A DNA stretch of 7,536 nucleotides, taken from assembly GCA_028291445.1 (NCBI GenBank), contig JAQGIA010000410.1, positions 1-7,536 on the forward strand, read 5' to 3'. The DNA is from Belnapia sp. (GTDB lineage Bacteria > Pseudomonadota > Alphaproteobacteria > Acetobacterales > Acetobacteraceae). Shown in pieces: positions 6,748 to 7,536 of this stretch; within the stretch, counting starts at the first letter, position 1; each line of letters opens with the position of its first letter. Both the position numbers and the translations under genes were made by a program. The notes beneath the pieces were generated by a model. That model saw only the letters and a program-made list of their open reading frames with translations, was not told where the DNA came from and did not search any database.

Positions 6748-7536
6748 TTACTCGGCGGCGGCCGCTTCGTCTTCGCTATCGGCCTCGCCGCCGACCAGCA
6801 TGGCATTGGCGACGATGCCGGCCTGGCCACGGACCTTGGCCTCGATGGAAGCAGCCATCGCCGGGTTGTCCCGCAGGAACTGCTTGGCATTCTCCCGGCC
6901 CTGGCCGATCCGCTGGCCCTCGGCGCTGAACCAGGCACCGGACTTCTCCACCACCCCGGCCTTGACGCCGAGGTCGACCAGCTCGCCGACCTTGGAGACG
7001 CCTTCGCCATACATGATGTCGAATTCCACCTGGCGGAACGGCGGCGCCATCTTGTTCTTGACCACCTTCACCCGGGTCTGGTTACCGACCACGCTCTCCC
7101 GATCCTTGATCGAGCCGATGCGGCGGATTTCGAGCCGGATGGAAGCATAGAACTTCAGCGCATTGCCGCCCGTCGTCGTCTCCGGGTTGCCGAACATGAC
7201 GCCGATCTTGAGGCGGATCTGGTTCAGGAAGACCAGCAGGCAATTCGAGCGGGAAACGCTGCCGGTCAGCTTGCGCAACGCCTGGGACATCAGCCGGGCA
7301 TGCAAGCCGACATGGGTATCGCCCATCTCGCCCTCCAGCTCGGCGCGGGGGACCAGGGCGGCGACGCTATCGACCACCAGCACGTCGATCGCGCCGGAGC
7401 GGACCAGCGTGTCGCAGATCTCGAGCGCCTGCTCGCCGGCATCCGGCTGGCTGATCAGCATGTTGTCGATATCGACGCCGAGCTTCTTGGCATAGCCGGG
7501 GTCGAGCGCGTGCTCGGCATCGATGAAGGCGCAGGT
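6748..7536 (-). CDS. recA: Recombinase RecA, missing its N-terminal third (beyond window)
   Basis: This is the last 262 residues of RecA (whole protein about 350), the ATP-dependent DNA strand-exchange protein that also triggers LexA self-cleavage in the SOS response. The frame is open to the window edge, where [13 protein letters not shown] begins (catalytic Glu of E. coli position 96). The Walker A loop lies just outside. Visible next are DAGEQALEI, Walker [11 protein letters not shown], the L1 region [18 protein letters not shown], and the L2 DNA-binding region with [20 protein letters not shown], identical to my recollection of E. coli. The C-terminus is a short acidic Ala/Glu tail (SEDEAAAAE), typical of the regulatory tail. 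The stop (TAA) reads at 6750-6748. alaS follows 118 bp downstream on the same strand. The promoter and any LexA box would be upstream, outside the window. Confidence 0.98.
   Translation of the reverse strand, partial: TCAFIDAEHALDPGYAKKLGVDIDNMLISQPDAGEQALEICDTLVRSGAIDVLVVDSVAALVPRAELEGEMGDTHVGLHARLMSQALRKLTGSVSRSNCLLVFLNQIRLKIGVMFGNPETTTGGNALKFYASIRLEIRRIGSIKDRESVVGNQTRVKVVKNKMAPPFRQVEFDIMYGEGVSKVGELVDLGVKAGVVEKSGAWFSAEGQRIGQGRENAKQFLRDNPAMAASIEAKVRGQAGIVANAMLVGGEADSEDEAAAAE

Noticed and set aside
4020..6929. Very long + strand open frame (969 codons) opposite alaS
   Set aside because: It is antisense to a clear alaS gene. High-GC codon bias leaves the opposite strand open, and the translation is low-complexity Ala/Gly/Arg/Asp with no recognisable domain.
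6630..7010. N-terminal extension of AlaRS in the same open frame up to 7010
   Set aside because: The extra residues are Ser/Arg/Pro-rich, derive from recA antisense and intergenic DNA, and do not resemble AlaRS. The family N-terminus begins at the ATG read from 6629.

Overview
The window is chromosomal DNA from a high-GC bacterium, most probably an alphaproteobacterium of the Rhodospirillales/Acetobacteraceae type. This rests on the GC-rich codon usage, the eukaryote-like (type II) NADP-dependent isocitrate dehydrogenase, the RecA and AlaRS sequence styles, and the proximity of recA, alaS and icd, which I recall as neighbours in that order. The taxonomic call is inference from memory.

Layout, left to right. 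(1) Positions 1-585 hold the 3' part of icd on the + strand, ended by a textbook UUCG-loop intrinsic terminator at 610-642. (2) Sixteen bases after its T-tract starts a + strand gene (659-1336) for a four-helix inner-membrane protein of the DUF599 family. (3) A 191-bp gene-free stretch (1337-1527) has a sharp drop in GC (about 40% over 1361-1460 by hand count) and an 11-bp near-perfect direct repeat spaced 32 bp. It is the probable control region of the next gene. (4) Positions 1528-3966 (+) encode an 812-residue animal-type haem peroxidase fused to a C-terminal RTX (haemolysin-type calcium-binding) region, a 'peroxicin'. It has the main haem, catalytic and calcium residues and looks like an unprocessed type I secretion substrate. 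(5) Convergent to it, with only 14 bp between the stop codons, lies alaS (3981-6629, - strand), complete. (6) A 118-bp gap contains a long interrupted hairpin and a second palindrome. (7) recA (6748-7536, - strand) follows, missing its N-terminal third at the window edge.

recA, alaS and icd are housekeeping genes (recombination and SOS, alanyl-tRNA charging, TCA cycle). The accessory content is the peroxidase, apparently a stand-alone exported oxidative enzyme set between icd/DUF599 and alaS. No type I transporter genes, mobile-element genes, RNA genes or CRISPR arrays are visible. I see no multi-gene novel system here. The RTX peroxidase, its AT-rich control region and the alaS leader hairpin are the parts most worth a second look.
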